A stretch of 64,000 nt of DNA from Spiroplasma poulsonii (GCF_009866525.1 NZ_CM020866.1:436260-500259), one strand, 5' to 3'; numbered from the stretch's first letter, positions 9,774 to 21,463 are shown. A program made the numbers and translations. The notes: generated by a model not told the origin, from the letters alone.

Positions 9774-10544
9774 ATGAAAGGAATCTTAGGACGCAAAATT
9801 GGTATGACACAAGTTTTTGCTACCGATGGTAGACTAATACCAGTTACAGTAGTTGAAGTACAACCTAATGTTGTTTTACAAGTGTTAAGTAAAGAAAAAA
9901 ATGGTTATCAAGCGCTTCAATTAGCTGTCGAAGATAAAAGAATTAACTTGGTTTCAAAACCAGACCAAGGACAATTTAAAAAAGCGAATACAACACCTAA
10001 GCGCTTCGTTAAAGAAATCAGAAACATGGATGGCTATAATTCTGGCGATATTATTAAAGCTGATATCTTTACTGCTGGGGAATTCGTTGATGTAACCGGA
10101 ACTTCAAAAGGGAAAGGATTTACAGGGTCAATTAAACGACACAACTATTCGCGTGGACCAATGGGTCATGGATCAGGATATCACCGTGGAGTTGGGTCAA
10201 TGGGACCAATTGCTCCAAACCGCATTTTAAAATCAAAAAAAATGCCGGGGCATATGGGAGCTGAAAAAGTAACAATTCAAAATTTAGAAGTAGTTGCAAT
10301 TGACACTGTAAAAAACGCCTTGTTAGTAAAAGGTTCAATTCCGGGACCAAACAAACAGTTTGTAGTTATTAAAGAAACAATTAAAGGTTTAAACCCAAAG
10401 ACACCAACAGAACTAATTAAAAGAACTGTTGAATCAAAAACACCAGAACCCGAAATTAAAACAGAAAAACCAGTTGAGGTAGTTGCTGAAACACCAGTTG
10501 AAGCAGCACCAGCAACCGATGCACCAGCATCAGTTGAAGAATAG
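9774..10544 (+). CDS. rplC: 50S ribosomal protein L3, with C-terminal extension
   Basis: 256 aa against about 210 usual. The core has [15 protein letters not shown] and the loop that reaches the peptidyl-transferase centre ([20 protein letters not shown]). From about residue 205 it adds roughly 45 residues rich in Pro, Glu, Ala and Val, which look disordered and acidic. AAGGAGG precedes the ATG. Confidence 0.97.
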   Translation: MKGILGRKIGMTQVFATDGRLIPVTVVEVQPNVVLQVLSKEKNGYQALQLAVEDKRINLVSKPDQGQFKKANTTPKRFVKEIRNMDGYNSGDIIKADIFTAGEFVDVTGTSKGKGFTGSIKRHNYSRGPMGHGSGYHRGVGSMGPIAPNRILKSKKMPGHMGAEKVTIQNLEVVAIDTVKNALLVKGSIPGPNKQFVVIKETIKGLNPKTPTELIKRTVESKTPEPEIKTEKPVEVVAETPVEAAPATDAPASVEE

Positions 10545-10566
10545 TTTTTTAGAAAGGAATTTTAAA

Positions 10567-11193
10567 ATGAAATTACAAGTACTTGATGCGAAGGGAAGTA
10601 GCATTAAAGAAATTAGTGTAAATAAGACAATTTGAGGGATTGAACCACACCAACAAGCAATGTTTGATGCTGTTGTTGCGCAACAATCGGCAATGCGTCA
10701 AGGTACACACAAAACTAAAACAAGAACTGAAGTATCTGGTGGGGGAAGAAAACCTTGAAGACAAAAAGGTACTGGTCGTGCTCGCCAGGGTTCAATTAGA
10801 GCACCACAATGAAAAGGGGGAGGCATCGTATTTGGTCCAACTCCAGAAAAAAATTACTTAAAACATGTTAATAAAAAAGTAAGAAGATTAGCAATTAAAT
10901 CAGCATTATCATTAAAAACACAAGACAAAAATTTAGTGATAATTGATCAATTTGGAATTGAACAACCTTCAACAAAGGCAATGGTTGGGGTTTTAAATAA
11001 TTTAAAAGTTAATAATGAAAAATTATTAATCATTACAACCGATGGTGATGAAGTTAACTTTAAATCATCACGTAATATTGAAAAAGTAAATATAATTACA
11101 TCTGCTGGAATTAATATTTATGATTTACTAAATGCTGAGAAACTATTAATAACAGAACAAGCGGTTAAAGCAATTGAGGAGGTGTACGCATAA
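10567..11193 (+). CDS. rplD: 50S ribosomal protein L4
   Basis: 208 aa with TGA as Trp in the conserved loop ([19 protein letters not shown]), which lines the peptide exit tunnel. In other bacteria L4 also represses its own operon; no leader structure known for that is evident here. The stop overlaps the L23 start (TAATG). Confidence 0.97.
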
Positions 11194-11480
11194 TGCATAT
11201 TACAAATGTCATTAAAAAACCAATTTTATCAGAAAAAACATATCGTAATATGGCTGATGGGGTTTACACTTTTGAAGTGGCACGTACTGCTAATAAAGTT
11301 CAAATTAAAAAAGCTTTTGAAAAAATCTTTGAAGTAAAGGTTGATAAAGTTAATGTTATTAATTATGACCCAAAAGAAAAGAAAATGGGAAAATTTGTTG
11401 GAGAAACAACGTATACAAAACGTGCAATCATTAAATTAAAACCAGGAGAAAAATTAGATTTATTAGGAGAAGATAAATAA
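11193..11480 (+). CDS. rplW: 50S ribosomal protein L23
   Basis: 95 aa. Motifs [11 protein letters not shown] and [20 protein letters not shown] match L23, which sits at the tunnel exit and docks SRP and trigger factor. It overlaps rplD by one base, so translation is coupled, with GAGGAGG inside the end of rplD. Confidence 0.97.
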   Translation: MHITNVIKKPILSEKTYRNMADGVYTFEVARTANKVQIKKAFEKIFEVKVDKVNVINYDPKEKKMGKFVGETTYTKRAIIKLKPGEKLDLLGEDK

Positions 11481-11536
11481 TTCCAGGATACAACTATCTG
11501 GGACTGTTTATTGGCGAAATAGGAGGATAAATAAAA

Positions 11537-12373
11537 ATGCCAATTAAGAGTTTTAAACCAGTTACACCGAGTCGTCGTAATATGACAACATTAGATTATT
11601 CCGTTCTAACAACTGATCGTCCGGAAAAATCATTAATTGAAACTCGGAAAAGACATGCTGGTCGTAATAACCAAGGGGTTATTACCACAAGACATAAAGG
11701 TGCCGGTCATAAAGTTAAATATCGAATTATTGACTTTAAGCGAAATAAGGATGATGTTGTTGGTAAAATTGCCACAATTGAATATGATCCAAATCGTAAT
11801 GCCTTTATTTCTTTAGTTAATTATGTTGATGGTGAAAAAAGATATATTTTAGCACCAAAAACAATTAAAGTTGGAAGGCAAATTATTAGTGGGGAAAAAA
11901 ATGATATTAAAGTTGGAAACTGTATGAAATTAAAAAACATTCCAGAAGGGACAGTACTTCATAATTTAGAATTACGTCCTGGTAAAGGTGGACAATTAGC
12001 GCGTTCAGCGGGTTCATCAGTTCAATTACTAGGGAAAGATGAAGATGGTAAATATGTTACAATTCGACTAACTTCTGGTGAAGTTCGTAAGGTTCTAGCT
12101 GAATGTCGTGCAACTATCGGAGAAGTTGGAAATGAAGATTATGGCTTAGTAAATTGAGGAAAAGCAGGACGTAACCGTTGACGCGGAATTCGGCCAACTG
12201 TTCGTGGGTCAGTTATGAACCCAAATGATCACCCGCATGGTGGGGGAGAAGGAAAAGCTCCTGTTGGGCGTAAAGCACCAATGACACCATGAGGTAAAAA
12301 AGCATTAGGAGTAAAAACTCGTAATAAGAAAAAAGCTTCAACTAAACTAATTGTTAGAAGACGCACTAAATAA
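11537..12373 (+). CDS. rplB: 50S ribosomal protein L2
   Basis: 278 aa, usual length. Signatures: [16 protein letters not shown], the RNA-binding core ([17 protein letters not shown]) and the C-terminal [15 protein letters not shown] stretch that carries the conserved histidine near the peptidyl-transferase centre. Several Trp are TGA. AGGAGG lies upstream. Confidence 0.98.
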
Positions 12374-12459
12374 TCTTACTAATTAGCAGTCAAATATGAC
12401 GAATAGTAGTTGAAAGTAAAGATTGAAATTAGAGAGATTATTTAAAAGGAGGTACAACA

Positions 12460-12735
12460 ATGTCACGAAGTCTAAAAAAAGGACCATTTGTTGATAAACA
12501 TTTACAAAAAAAAGTTGAAGCATTAAATGCAATAAATAAAAAAGAAGTTGTTAAGACTTGATCAAGAAGAAGCGTTATTTTCCCTGAATTTATTGGTCAT
12601 ACCTTTGCTGTACATAACGGAAAAGAACATATTCCGGTTTATGTTACTGAAGATATGGTTGGTCATAAATTAGGAGAATTCTCACCAACGAGAAAATTTG
12701 GTGGCCATGGCGATGATAAGAAAAAGAAAAAATAA
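12460..12735 (+). CDS. rpsS: 30S ribosomal protein S19
   Basis: 91 aa. It begins [15 protein letters not shown] and contains [22 protein letters not shown] and [11 protein letters not shown], all S19 signatures; the Trp is TGA. It binds 16S rRNA in the head next to S13. AAGGAGG precedes the ATG. The Lys-rich tail is short. Confidence 0.98.
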
Positions 12736-12763
12736 TTAAATTCAGAAAGTGAGTATTATATAA

Positions 12764-13102
12764 ATGAATGTAAGAGCAAACTTAAGAAGTATTCGAATAT
12801 CGCCACGAAAAGTTAGATTGGTTATCGATTTAATTCGAAATAAAAAAGTGGGAGACGCAATAGTTATTCTTAACAACACAAACAAAAAATCATCAGTACC
12901 AGTTCAAAAATTAGTAAAGTCAGCAGTGGCAAACGCTGTTAACAATAATGGCTTGGATGCTGATCGCTTATTTATTAAAGAAATCTTCGTTAACGAAGGA
13001 CCAACATTAAAACGATTCCGTCCTCGTGCCCACGGACGCGTATATGAAATTTTAAAGAGAACAAGTCACATCACAGTTACTGTTAGTGATGGGCAGCAAT
13101 AA
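12764..13102 (+). CDS. rplV: 50S ribosomal protein L22
   Basis: 112 aa. The [20 protein letters not shown] stretch is the L22 tunnel hairpin signature, and the N-terminus ([18 protein letters not shown]) is typical. AGAAAGTGAG upstream is the likely ribosome site. It sits between rpsS and rpsC as in most bacteria. Confidence 0.97.
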   Translation: MNVRANLRSIRISPRKVRLVIDLIRNKKVGDAIVILNNTNKKSSVPVQKLVKSAVANAVNNNGLDADRLFIKEIFVNEGPTLKRFRPRAHGRVYEILKRTSHITVTVSDGQQ

Positions 13103-13121
13103 GAAAGGAAGATAACAAGAT

Positions 13122-13880
13122 ATGGGTCAAAAAGTTAGTCCAACGGGATTACGTGTTGGAGTTATTAAAACATGAGATTCAAGATGATATGCTGAAAAGC
13201 AAGATTATGTGAATTGATTGTATCAAGATATCAAAATTAGAAAAGCTCTAATGAAAAAATTAAAAGGAGCTAGTGTTTCTAAAATTGAAATTGAGCGAAC
13301 AAAAAAAGAAATTGTTATCTTTATTAGAACTGCTCGTGTTGGTGTTGTCTTAGGGCAAGAAGGAAAAAACATCGTCGAATTAGTAAAACTAGTAAGAGTT
13401 ACAATTGGTGATCGTAAAATGGAAGTAAAAATTAATGTTGTTGAAATTAAAAACCCTGATACTGATGCACAATTAGTTGCAAATACAATTGCAGAACAAA
13501 TTGTTAATCGTGCATCATTCAGAACTGTGCAAAAGTTAGCAATTAAAAAAGCAATGAAAGCTGGTGCACAAGGAATTAAAACTGCTGTATCAGGACGTTT
13601 AGGTGGCGTTGATATGGCTCGTACCGAAGGATATACCGAAGGAACAGTACCATTAGCCACTTTACGTAGTGATATTGATTATGCTTTGGCTGAAGCTTTG
13701 ACAACTTATGGTCAAATCGGTGTTAAGGTTTGAATTTGTAAAGGTGAAATCTTAAGTAAAGATCTAGTCACAACTAGCGATGAAAAACCAAAGTTTGAAC
13801 GAAGAGATTATGATCGTTCGAACAATAATCGTCGTGAATATCCACCAAAATCACGTTCTGCTCCTAAGGAGGCAAAATAA
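13122..13880 (+). CDS. rpsC: 30S ribosomal protein S3
   Basis: 252 aa with TGA(Trp) codons. [18 protein letters not shown] is the family start; a KH domain (about residues 40-110) and the C-terminal S3 domain ([15 protein letters not shown]) follow. It lines the mRNA entry channel. The last 30 residues are basic and low-complexity. AAGGAGGC near its end is the ribosome site for rplP, whose ATG overlaps the stop. Confidence 0.97.
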
Positions 13881-14293
13881 TGTTATTACCAAAAAGAACG
13901 AAATATCGTCGTCCACATCGGATTAAATACGAAGGAAAAGCAAAAGGGAATACTAAAGTTGATTTTGGAGAATTTGGATTACAGTCACTAGATGGAGCAT
14001 GAATTACAAACCGTCAAATCGAAGCAGCGCGGATTGCTATGACACGTTATATGAAACGTTGAGGAAAAGTTTGAATTAGAATTTTTCCCCATATGGCAAA
14101 AACTAAAAAACCATTAGAAGTACGGATGGGATCAGGGAAAGGTTCACCAGAAGAGTGAGTAGCAGTAGTTAAAACGGGAACTGTTATGTTTGAAGTAACA
14201 GGAGTTTCAGAAGAAACAGCCCGTGAAGCGTTACGTTTAGCAATGCATAAATTACCAGTGAGATGTAAGATTATAAAAAAAGGAGAAGAGTAA
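13880..14293 (+). CDS. rplP: 50S ribosomal protein L16
   Basis: 137 aa, normal length. [14 protein letters not shown] and [17 protein letters not shown] are L16 signatures; Trp are TGA. L16 contacts tRNA in the A site. The ATG overlaps the rpsC stop. Confidence 0.97.
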
Positions 14294-14294
14294 G

Positions 14295-15167
14295 ATGAAT
14301 GATTTAAACAAAAAATCAGTTGAAGAGTTAAAAAGACTGGAAGAAGAATCACGCGCTGAATTATTTGCTTTAAGATTTCAATCAGCAATGGGGAACTTAG
14401 AAAAACCACATCGCATTGGGGAATTGAAAAAACAAATTGCTCGCATTTTAACAATCTTATCTTCTCGTAAAAAAGCTGGTGAAAACACAGCAATTAATGT
14501 CAAAATTAATTTAAGTGAAACATACGCTAAAATTGAAAAAGAATCACAAGAATTTGCAAAGCAACGCAAAGCCAAAATTGATCAAATTCTGGCAGAACAA
14601 GAAGGTCCCGAAGACAATATGACAAGTTTAATGGATTTACCATTAACTGATGCGATGGAAATGACTGCGGAAGGGCCAAATCTTGAACCAGTTGCTAAAG
14701 CAGATGACAAAAAACCAGCAGTGGTAAAAGCAGCAACAACAAAAGAAGTTTCAGCAGCCCCCGCGAAAAAACCAGCAGCACCGTTGCAAGAAAGCAAACC
14801 AGCTGCACCAACAACAAGTAGCAAATCAACAGTAACCGTTAAATCAGTTACTTCGGCAAAAGCAGAAATCGAAATGCCAAAAGTAACAAAAAAATCAGCG
14901 GGAACTAATACTGCAAAAAAAGATGTTGAACTTAATGCAAAAGAAAAATTAGCAGCAATGAAAAGTTCAATTTCAATCGGAACAAAAAAAGGTCGCTGAA
15001 CAGGTGTTAAAATCAATTTAGATTTAAAAACAAAAGATCCAAAAGCATCAGAGTATACTTATGGAACAAATTGAAAAGAAAATCGTGATAAAATTTTAAC
15101 TGCCGGAAAAACAACAAAAAAAGCCGATGATAAAACAACTACCAAGAAAGGGACAGGGAAAAAATAA
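14295..15167 (+). CDS. rpmC: 50S ribosomal protein L29 with very long C-terminal extension
   Basis: 290 aa against about 65 for ordinary L29. Residues 1-65 are a normal L29 two-helix domain ([23 protein letters not shown], then RRIG-type [15 protein letters not shown]). The remaining 225 residues are Lys/Ala/Thr/Pro-rich and partly repetitive, then end in a more ordered stretch with Trp and Tyr around residues 235-262. TGA at 14997 and 15072 are Trp, so it is one protein. The start is 2 bases after rplP, and the stop overlaps rpsQ. L29 sits near the tunnel exit; long L29 forms are known in some Mycoplasma. The role of the extension is unknown. Confidence 0.93.
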
Positions 15168-15424
15168 TGGAAAGAAATAGTCGAAAAGTGCTACAAGGCC
15201 GTGTTATTTCGGATCGAAGCAATAAAACAATTACTGTTTTAGTTGAAACATACAAAAACCACCCATTATATAAAAAACGTTTTAAGTATTCAAAAAAATA
15301 TTTAGCTCACGACGAACATGAACAAGCACATACTGGGGATAAGGTAAGTATTATGGAAACACGTCCCTTATCAAAAACTAAACACTTTCGTTTAATTGAA
15401 GTTATTGAAAAAGCAATTGGTTAA
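15167..15424 (+). CDS. rpsQ: 30S ribosomal protein S17
   Basis: 85 aa OB-fold protein. [35 protein letters not shown] and [20 protein letters not shown] are S17 signatures. It binds 16S rRNA early in assembly. The ATG overlaps the end of rpmC (TAATGG). Confidence 0.97.
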   Translation: MERNSRKVLQGRVISDRSNKTITVLVETYKNHPLYKKRFKYSKKYLAHDEHEQAHTGDKVSIMETRPLSKTKHFRLIEVIEKAIG

Positions 15425-15443
15425 TTAAGAAGAGGAAAAATAA

Positions 15444-15812
15444 ATGATCCAACAAGAAACAAGATTAAGAGTTGCCGATAACTCTGGAGCAAAAGAAGTG
15501 TTAGTAATTAAAAACTTAGGTGGTTCATGACGTAAGTTTACTAATATTGGGGATATTGTTGTATGTACCATTAAAAAAGCCACTCCCGGTGGGATTGTTA
15601 AAAAAGGGCAAGTTGTTAAAGCAGTTATTGTTCGCACAAAACGCGGATTAAAAAGAACCGATGGAACACAAATTCAATTTTCAGAAAATGCAGTAGTTTT
15701 AATTAAAGAAGATAAGACGCCACGGGGAACACGTATTTTTGGTCCAATTGCCCGTGAAGTTAGGGATGCTGGATTTGGAAAAATTGCATCATTAGCGCCA
15801 GAAGTATTATAG
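15444..15812 (+). CDS. rplN: 50S ribosomal protein L14
   Basis: 122 aa, exact family length. [18 protein letters not shown] and the RVFG-type ending [13 protein letters not shown] are diagnostic. L14 lies at the subunit interface where RsfS binds. GAGGAAA precedes the ATG. Confidence 0.98.
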
Positions 15813-15823
15813 GAGGCTAAGTT

Positions 15824-16144
15824 ATGAGTAAAGTTAAATTTAAAAAAGGTGACTTAGTCAAAGTTGTAACGGGAAAACACAAGGGAACTGAAGGACCAAT
15901 CATCCGTGTTTTACGTGAAAAAAGTCGTGTTGTCATTGAAGGAATTACTAATATTAAACATGTTAAACCGTCACAAGACAACACCGAAGGAGGAATTCAA
16001 CAAGTTCCTGCTTCAATTCATATTTCAAATGTTGCATTAATTGATCCAAAGAACAAAAAAGAAATTACTAAAATTAGCTATCAAGTTGCTGATAATGGTA
16101 AAAAAGTTCGCATTGCTCGTAAGTCAAAAGCGCATTTAGCGTAA
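15824..16144 (+). CDS. rplX: 50S ribosomal protein L24
   Basis: 106 aa. The KOW motif (FKKGDLVKVVTGKHKGTEG) at residues 4-25 and VIEGITNIKHVKPS identify L24, an early assembly protein. GGAGG overlaps the end of rplN. Confidence 0.97.
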   Translation: MSKVKFKKGDLVKVVTGKHKGTEGPIIRVLREKSRVVIEGITNIKHVKPSQDNTEGGIQQVPASIHISNVALIDPKNKKEITKISYQVADNGKKVRIARKSKAHLA

Positions 16145-16165
16145 AGAAAGGAATAATTATTAATA

Positions 16166-16708
16166 ATGAATGTTAGTTTAGAAAAAAAATATAAAGATGT
16201 AATTGTTAAAGAATTATTCAAAGAGCAAGGTTATCAGTCAATTATGCAAGTTCCTGCTGTTAAAAAAATTGTTGTTAACATGGGAGCTGGTGATGCAGCA
16301 CAAAATAGTAAAGTAATCGAAGATATTACAAATGAATTAGCGTTAATTACAGGATTACATCCAGTTGTTACCAAAGCAAAAGGTTCAATTGCGGCCTTCA
16401 AATTACGAGAAGGAATGCCAATTGGAGCAAAAGTTACTTTACGTGGTAAAAAGATGTATCAGTTTTTAGATAAACTAATTAACATTGCTTTACCACGAGT
16501 AAGAGATTTCCGTGGGGTTAGTCTCGACGCTTTTGATGGGTGCGGGAATTACACGCTAGGAATCAAAGAACAAATTATTTTTCCCGAAATTGACTATGAT
16601 AAAGTTAAAAAAATTCGTGGAATGGATATCACAATTGTCACAAGTGCAAGTAATAATGGCAATGCTCACGCCTTATTAGGTAAAATGGGAATGCCATTTA
16701 AAAAATAG
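16166..16708 (+). CDS. rplE: 50S ribosomal protein L5
   Basis: 180 aa. [33 protein letters not shown] and FPEIDYDKV are L5 signatures. It binds 5S rRNA in the central protuberance. Normal length and no anomaly. Confidence 0.98.
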   Translation: MNVSLEKKYKDVIVKELFKEQGYQSIMQVPAVKKIVVNMGAGDAAQNSKVIEDITNELALITGLHPVVTKAKGSIAAFKLREGMPIGAKVTLRGKKMYQFLDKLINIALPRVRDFRGVSLDAFDGCGNYTLGIKEQIIFPEIDYDKVKKIRGMDITIVTSASNNGNAHALLGKMGMPFKK

Positions 16709-16720
16709 GAGGAAAGAAAT

Positions 16721-16906
16721 ATGGCCAAAAAATCATTAAAAGTTAAACAACAACGCCATCCAAAATTCAAGGTAAGAGGTTATACTCGCTGTGGAAACTG
16801 TGGACGACCTCATACTGTGTTACGTAAATTTAATTTATGTCGTTTATGCTTTAGAAATTTAGCATACAAAGGACAAATTCCTGGGGTTAGAAAAGCTTCA
16901 TGATAG
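16721..16906 (+). CDS. rpsZ: 30S ribosomal protein S14, zinc type
   Basis: 61 aa. Four cysteines form the zinc ribbon (CGNCGRPH...CRLC), so this is the short C+ form. TGA at 16901-16903 encodes the conserved final Trp (KASW) and TAG at 16904 ends it. AGGAGG is 7 bases upstream. Confidence 0.98.
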
Positions 16907-16925
16907 AAAGAGAGACTAATTAATT

Positions 16926-17315
16926 ATGATGATTGATACAATTGCTGATATGTTAACAAGAATTCGAAATGCTAACCAACGTTTACACAAAAGTGTGATC
17001 ATTCCTTCAAGTAAAATGAAAGTAAGAATTGCTGAGATTTTGAAAGAAGAAGGTTATGTTGAAGATTTTAAAATATCAGGAGATGTGAAAAAAGAATTAA
17101 GTTTAACTTTGAAGTACAAAGGAAAAACAAAAGTTATTTCAGGATTAAAAAGAATCTCAAAACCAGGATTAAGAGTTTATGTAACGGTTGAAAAAGTACC
17201 TCAAGTTTTAAATGGGATGGGAATTGCAATTATTTCAACAAGCCAAGGAATTATGACAGATAAAGCAGCAAAACATGCTCACTTAGGTGGGGAAGTTATT
17301 GCTTATGTTTGATAG
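16926..17315 (+). CDS. rpsH: 30S ribosomal protein S8
   Basis: 129 aa. [12 protein letters not shown] and the C-terminal [11 protein letters not shown]...GGEVIAYVW are family motifs; the final Trp is TGA and TAG follows. Two ATG codons (16926, 16929) are possible. S8 binds the central domain of 16S rRNA and in other bacteria represses the spc operon. Confidence 0.97.
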
Positions 17316-17339
17316 CAAACTTTAAAGGAGAACAGAAAA

Positions 17340-17879
17340 ATGTCTCGTATTGGTAATAGAGAGTTAAAAATTCCAACAGGTGTTGAAGTAACAATTCAAC
17401 CAAACAATGTTATTGTCAAAAGCACAAAAGGACAATTAGAACAAGCAATCCCAAGTGTTATTACCGTTAACGCAAAAGATGGCATTGTGACAACAGAAAG
17501 AGCAAATGACGTGAAACATAGTAAGCAATTACACGGAACAATCAATTCTTTAATTCAAGGAATGTTGGAAGGTGTTAGCAAAGGTTTCAAAAAAGAATTA
17601 GAAATTAATGGGGTTGGTTATCGTGCTGCTTTAGCAGGTGATAAATTAACCTTAAACTTAGGATATTCCCATCCAGTTGAGTATCATATTCCAAAAGGAA
17701 TTACCATTACCCTTCCCAAACCAACACAAATTGTTGTGGAAGGAATTTCAAAACAATTAGTTGGGGAAGTAGCAGCTAACATTAGAAATTATCGTAAACC
17801 TGAACCTTACAAAGGAAAAGGGGTTAAATACAAAGATGAACATATTATTCGTAAAGAAGGGAAATCTGCTGGTAAATAG
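17340..17879 (+). CDS. rplF: 50S ribosomal protein L6
   Basis: 179 aa with the two L6 repeats. [17 protein letters not shown] at the start and [14 protein letters not shown] at the end are diagnostic. AAAGGAGAAC precedes the ATG. Confidence 0.98.
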   Translation: MSRIGNRELKIPTGVEVTIQPNNVIVKSTKGQLEQAIPSVITVNAKDGIVTTERANDVKHSKQLHGTINSLIQGMLEGVSKGFKKELEINGVGYRAALAGDKLTLNLGYSHPVEYHIPKGITITLPKPTQIVVEGISKQLVGEVAANIRNYRKPEPYKGKGVKYKDEHIIRKEGKSAGK

Positions 17880-17900
17880 CAGAAGAGAGGAAGAACAACA

Positions 17901-18266
17901 ATGGCAAATTTACAAAGTCAAAGTCGAAGCGCAAAACGTAAAAAAAGACATTTTCGTGTTCGTGCAAAAATCAATGGTACTTCTGCAATTCCCCGTTTGA
18001 ATGTGTTCAAGTCGAATGGGCATTTCTATGCCCAATTAATTGATGATGTTAAGCAAACAACAATTGTTGTTGCCTCAACATTAAAAATGGCAGATTTAAA
18101 AACAACAAGTAATGTTGGGGCGGCAGAAAAAGTCGGAACTGATATTGCAAAAAAAGCACTTGATAAAAAAGTTACAACAGTAGTATTTGATCGTGGTGGG
18201 TACTTATACCATGGAAAAGTAAAAGCATTTGCAGAAGCTGCGCGTAAAGCAGGATTAAAATTTTAA
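17901..18266 (+). CDS. rplR: 50S ribosomal protein L18
   Basis: 121 aa. [32 protein letters not shown] and [22 protein letters not shown] match L18, which binds 5S rRNA with L5. The start follows AGAGAGGAAG. Confidence 0.97.
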   Translation: MANLQSQSRSAKRKKRHFRVRAKINGTSAIPRLNVFKSNGHFYAQLIDDVKQTTIVVASTLKMADLKTTSNVGAAEKVGTDIAKKALDKKVTTVVFDRGGYLYHGKVKAFAEAARKAGLKF

Positions 18267-18284
18267 AAGGAGCAATAAGAAAAT

Positions 18285-18905
18285 ATGGCAGAGAATAAAA
18301 CAGATTTAACACCAAATACTGGTGGACCATCAACACCATCACAACCACCAAAAGGTGATTTTTCACGAAACAATCCCCGTCAACCATATCAACGTTCAGA
18401 ACGAAACTTTGATCGTCGTGGTGAGGATAATATGTTTGAAGAAAAAGTAGTAACAATTCGTCGTGTGACAAAAGTTACAAAAGGAGGACGTCACTTCCGT
18501 TTTGCGGCAGTTGTCGTTATTGGTGATAAAAAAGGTCGTGTTGGGTTTGGAACTGGAAAAGCAAATGAAGTTCCTGATGCAATTAAAAAAGCAATTAAAG
18601 AAGCAAAAAAACAATTAGTAAAAGTGCCTTTAGTTGGAACAACAGTTCCCCATCAAATTATTGGTCATTTTGGAGCCGGTGAGGTTTTAATTAAACCAGC
18701 GTGCAAGGGAACCGGAGTTATTGCCGGGGGGCCAGCGCGAGCAGTAATTGAGCTAGCGGGCTTAGCAGATGTTTATACAAAATCATTAGGATCAAATACG
18801 CCAATCAATATGATTAGAGCAACATTAGATGGTTTACGCAATTTACGAACAGTTGAGAAAATTGCGAAATTACGTGGTAAAACCCCAGAAGAATTACAAG
18901 GATAA
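18285..18905 (+). CDS. rpsE: 30S ribosomal protein S5
   Basis: 206 aa. The double-stranded RNA-binding domain ([19 protein letters not shown]) follows a longer than usual N-terminal leader of about 45 residues that is Pro/Asn/Arg-rich. The C-terminal domain has [11 protein letters not shown]-type [15 protein letters not shown]. It is followed by rplO with 12 bases between; rpmD (L30), normal here in many bacteria, is absent. Confidence 0.97.
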   Translation: MAENKTDLTPNTGGPSTPSQPPKGDFSRNNPRQPYQRSERNFDRRGEDNMFEEKVVTIRRVTKVTKGGRHFRFAAVVVIGDKKGRVGFGTGKANEVPDAIKKAIKEAKKQLVKVPLVGTTVPHQIIGHFGAGEVLIKPACKGTGVIAGGPARAVIELAGLADVYTKSLGSNTPINMIRATLDGLRNLRTVEKIAKLRGKTPEELQG

Positions 18906-18917
18906 GAGGTAAGGAAG

Positions 18918-19355
18918 ATGAAATTAAACGAATTACAATACACCGAAGGGGCTCGTCATAGTAAAAAACGTTTAGGACGAGGAACTTCTTCTGGTCTTGG
19001 AAAAACTTCGGGGAAAGGTCATAAGGGGCAAAATGCTCGTACTGGGGGTGGCGTTCGTTCTGGTTTTGAAGGGGGACAAACGCCAATCTTTCGCCGCTTA
19101 CCAAAAGTTGGGTTTACTAATATTTCAACAAAAACTTATGTGTTATTAAACTTAAGTGATTTAGAAAAACTTAGTTTAAATGACGTTAACCATCAAACAT
19201 TAGTTGCAAAAAAAGTGCTAAAAAATGAGAAAGAATTAATTAAAATCTTAGGGAATGGTACAATATATAAGAGTGTTAATGTTAAAGTTAACAAAATTTC
19301 ACAAACTGCAAAAGCAGCAATTGAAAAAGCCGGAGGAAAAGTGGAGGTAATATAG
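18918..19355 (+). CDS. rplO: 50S ribosomal protein L15
   Basis: 145 aa. [21 protein letters not shown] and the [20 protein letters not shown] box are L15 signatures. Its TAG stop overlaps the GTG of secY. Confidence 0.98.
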   Translation: MKLNELQYTEGARHSKKRLGRGTSSGLGKTSGKGHKGQNARTGGGVRSGFEGGQTPIFRRLPKVGFTNISTKTYVLLNLSDLEKLSLNDVNHQTLVAKKVLKNEKELIKILGNGTIYKSVNVKVNKISQTAKAAIEKAGGKVEVI

Positions 19356-20782
19356 TGAAAACTAAAACAAAAAAAAGAAAAACAACCCGCAAAAATGGTG
19401 ATATTGATATTGTTAAATCATCAAATTTCTTTGTTAAAAATAAAGATTTGATGAAACGAATTGGTTTTACCTTATTAGTTTTAGTTTTAATCCGCTTGGG
19501 AAGTTATTTAACAGTCCCAGGTGTTACAATTTCACAGAACTTCCAAGATCTATCAAACAATGACCAGTTCTTTAGTTTGATTTCGATGTTGGGAGGAGGA
19601 ACATTAGGGAAGTTTTCTATTTTAGCGTTAGGAGTTTCACCATATATTACTGCTTCAATTATTGTGCAGTTATTATCAACTGACGTTATTCCCCCACTAT
19701 CGCGCTGAGCGAAGAGTGGGGAACGCGGTCGAAAAAAATTAGATCGTTTAACAAAATGATTAACAATTCCGTTTGCAATTATGCAAGGAATTGCAACAAT
19801 TTTTACAATGGCAAATCAAGGAATTATTTCGCCAAAATGAGATTCATCTGATTTTGGAACTGGAAGTCCAATTTTCTATTATCTGTTAGTACCAACGGCT
19901 TTAATTGCTGGAACAATGTTAATGTTATGATTAGCAGATCAAATGACAATTAAAGGAATCGGAAATGGGGTTTCGTTAATTATTTTTGCTGGAATTGTTG
20001 AGCAATTACCAAACAATTTACAAACAACATTTAAGTTTTGAATTTCAGGACAAGAGGATATTAACTTATTGTTTGATGGAATTTTAAAATTCTTAGTTTA
20101 TGTTGTAATGTTTTTATTGGTAGTGTTGTTTGTTGTAATGTTAAATGAATCAGAACGTAAATTACCAATTCAACAAACCGGAAGTGGGTTAGCGTCAGGT
20201 GATGAAAATAATCATCCCTTCCTACCCTTAAAAATTAATTCCGCGGGAGTTATTCCAGTAATTTTTGCTTCAGCATTAATTTCAGCGCCAATTACTGTCG
20301 CTCAAATTATTAGCGTTAGCAATCCAGCTAATGGCTTTGTCCAATTTACGAATAATTATTTATCGTTTAGTACTTGGCCAGGAATTATTATTTATGCTGT
20401 GTTAACAATTTTATTTACGTTCTTATATTCACAAGTTCAAATGAATCCAGAAAAGATTGCGGAAAACTTTCAAAAGGCCGGAACTTTTATTCCAGGGGTC
20501 CGTCCCGGAAAAGAAACCGAAAAATACATTAAAGGAACAATTAACCGTTTAAGTATTTTAGGATCAGTCTTTTTAGCAGCAATTGCGATTTTACCATATG
20601 TAATTAGTAAGTTAACATCATTACCAAGTGCATTAGCAATTGGAGGAACAGGATTAATTATTATGGTGTCAGTTGCGTTAGAAACAATGCGTCAAGTTAA
20701 AGGTCGTATTACTCAACAAGCTTTTATTGACAAAAAGTCACAGAAATTAGAAGATGAAACAAAAGATTCATACTTATGATAG
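19355..20782 (+). CDS. secY: protein translocase subunit SecY
   Basis: 475 aa, the channel of the Sec translocon. It starts with GTG overlapping the rplO stop and preceded by GGAGG. The N-terminal 25 residues are very basic. The plug/TM2 region (LGGGTLGKFSILALGVSPYI), a Ser/Glu/Arg cytosolic stretch and further TM helices up to about residue 455 are visible. Many Trp are TGA, including one just before the TAG stop (SYLW). Confidence 0.97.
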
Positions 20783-20800
20783 AAAGCCAGAGGACAAACA

Positions 20801-21439
20801 ATGCGAAACATTATTTTGTTAGGAGCGCCAGGTAGTGGGAAAGGAACCCAATCTGAGCATTTAGTCAAACAATTTGGCTTTACGCATCTTTCAACCGGAA
20901 ATATTATTCGTGATAATATTAACCAGAAAACACCGTCAGGATTGTTGTGTCAACAATATTCTGAACAAGGAAAGTTAGTTCCTGATGATCTTATGATTGA
21001 AATGGTTGAACAACATTTACAAACAATCAGTGGTGATTTAATTTGAGATGGTTTTCCGCGGACAATTACGCAAGCAGCAAAATTAGACCAGTTACTACAA
21101 AAGTTGAATAGTAAAATTGATCATACTTTATATTTTGAAATTGATGAAAGAAAATTATTTGATCGGATTGTTGGACGGTTAACTTGTCCAACTTGTGGAC
21201 GTACGTATCATCGCACAGCGTTTCCACCAAAAGTCGAATGAGTTTGTGATGATGATCAAACACCATTGGTGCAACGAAAAGATGATAGTGAAGAAAAAAT
21301 TAAAATTAGGTTAGCAACTTATCAAAATGATACAGTACCCTTAGTGCAGTATTATTTAAATCAGCAAGTACTAACCGTTATTGATGCTGATATGGAAGGA
21401 TATGCTGTATGGGACCAAATTATGGCAGTTCTAAAATAA
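20801..21439 (+). CDS. adk: adenylate kinase
   Basis: 212 aa; interconverts AMP + ATP and 2 ADP. P-loop GAPGSGKGTQ (residues 8-17), the AMP-site DGFPRT with TGA as the preceding Trp, and a zinc-type LID (LTCPTCGRTYH, then a third Cys in WVCDDD). Only three clear cysteines are seen, with Asp likely as the fourth ligand, as in some adk. Confidence 0.96.
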
Positions 21440-21463
21440 CGGGGATTGGAGGTAATAGATAAA

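Noticed and set aside
14047-15016. minus-strand ORFs over rplP/rpmC
   Set aside because: Shadows of ribosomal genes; composition follows the antisense of Lys/Ala-rich codons.
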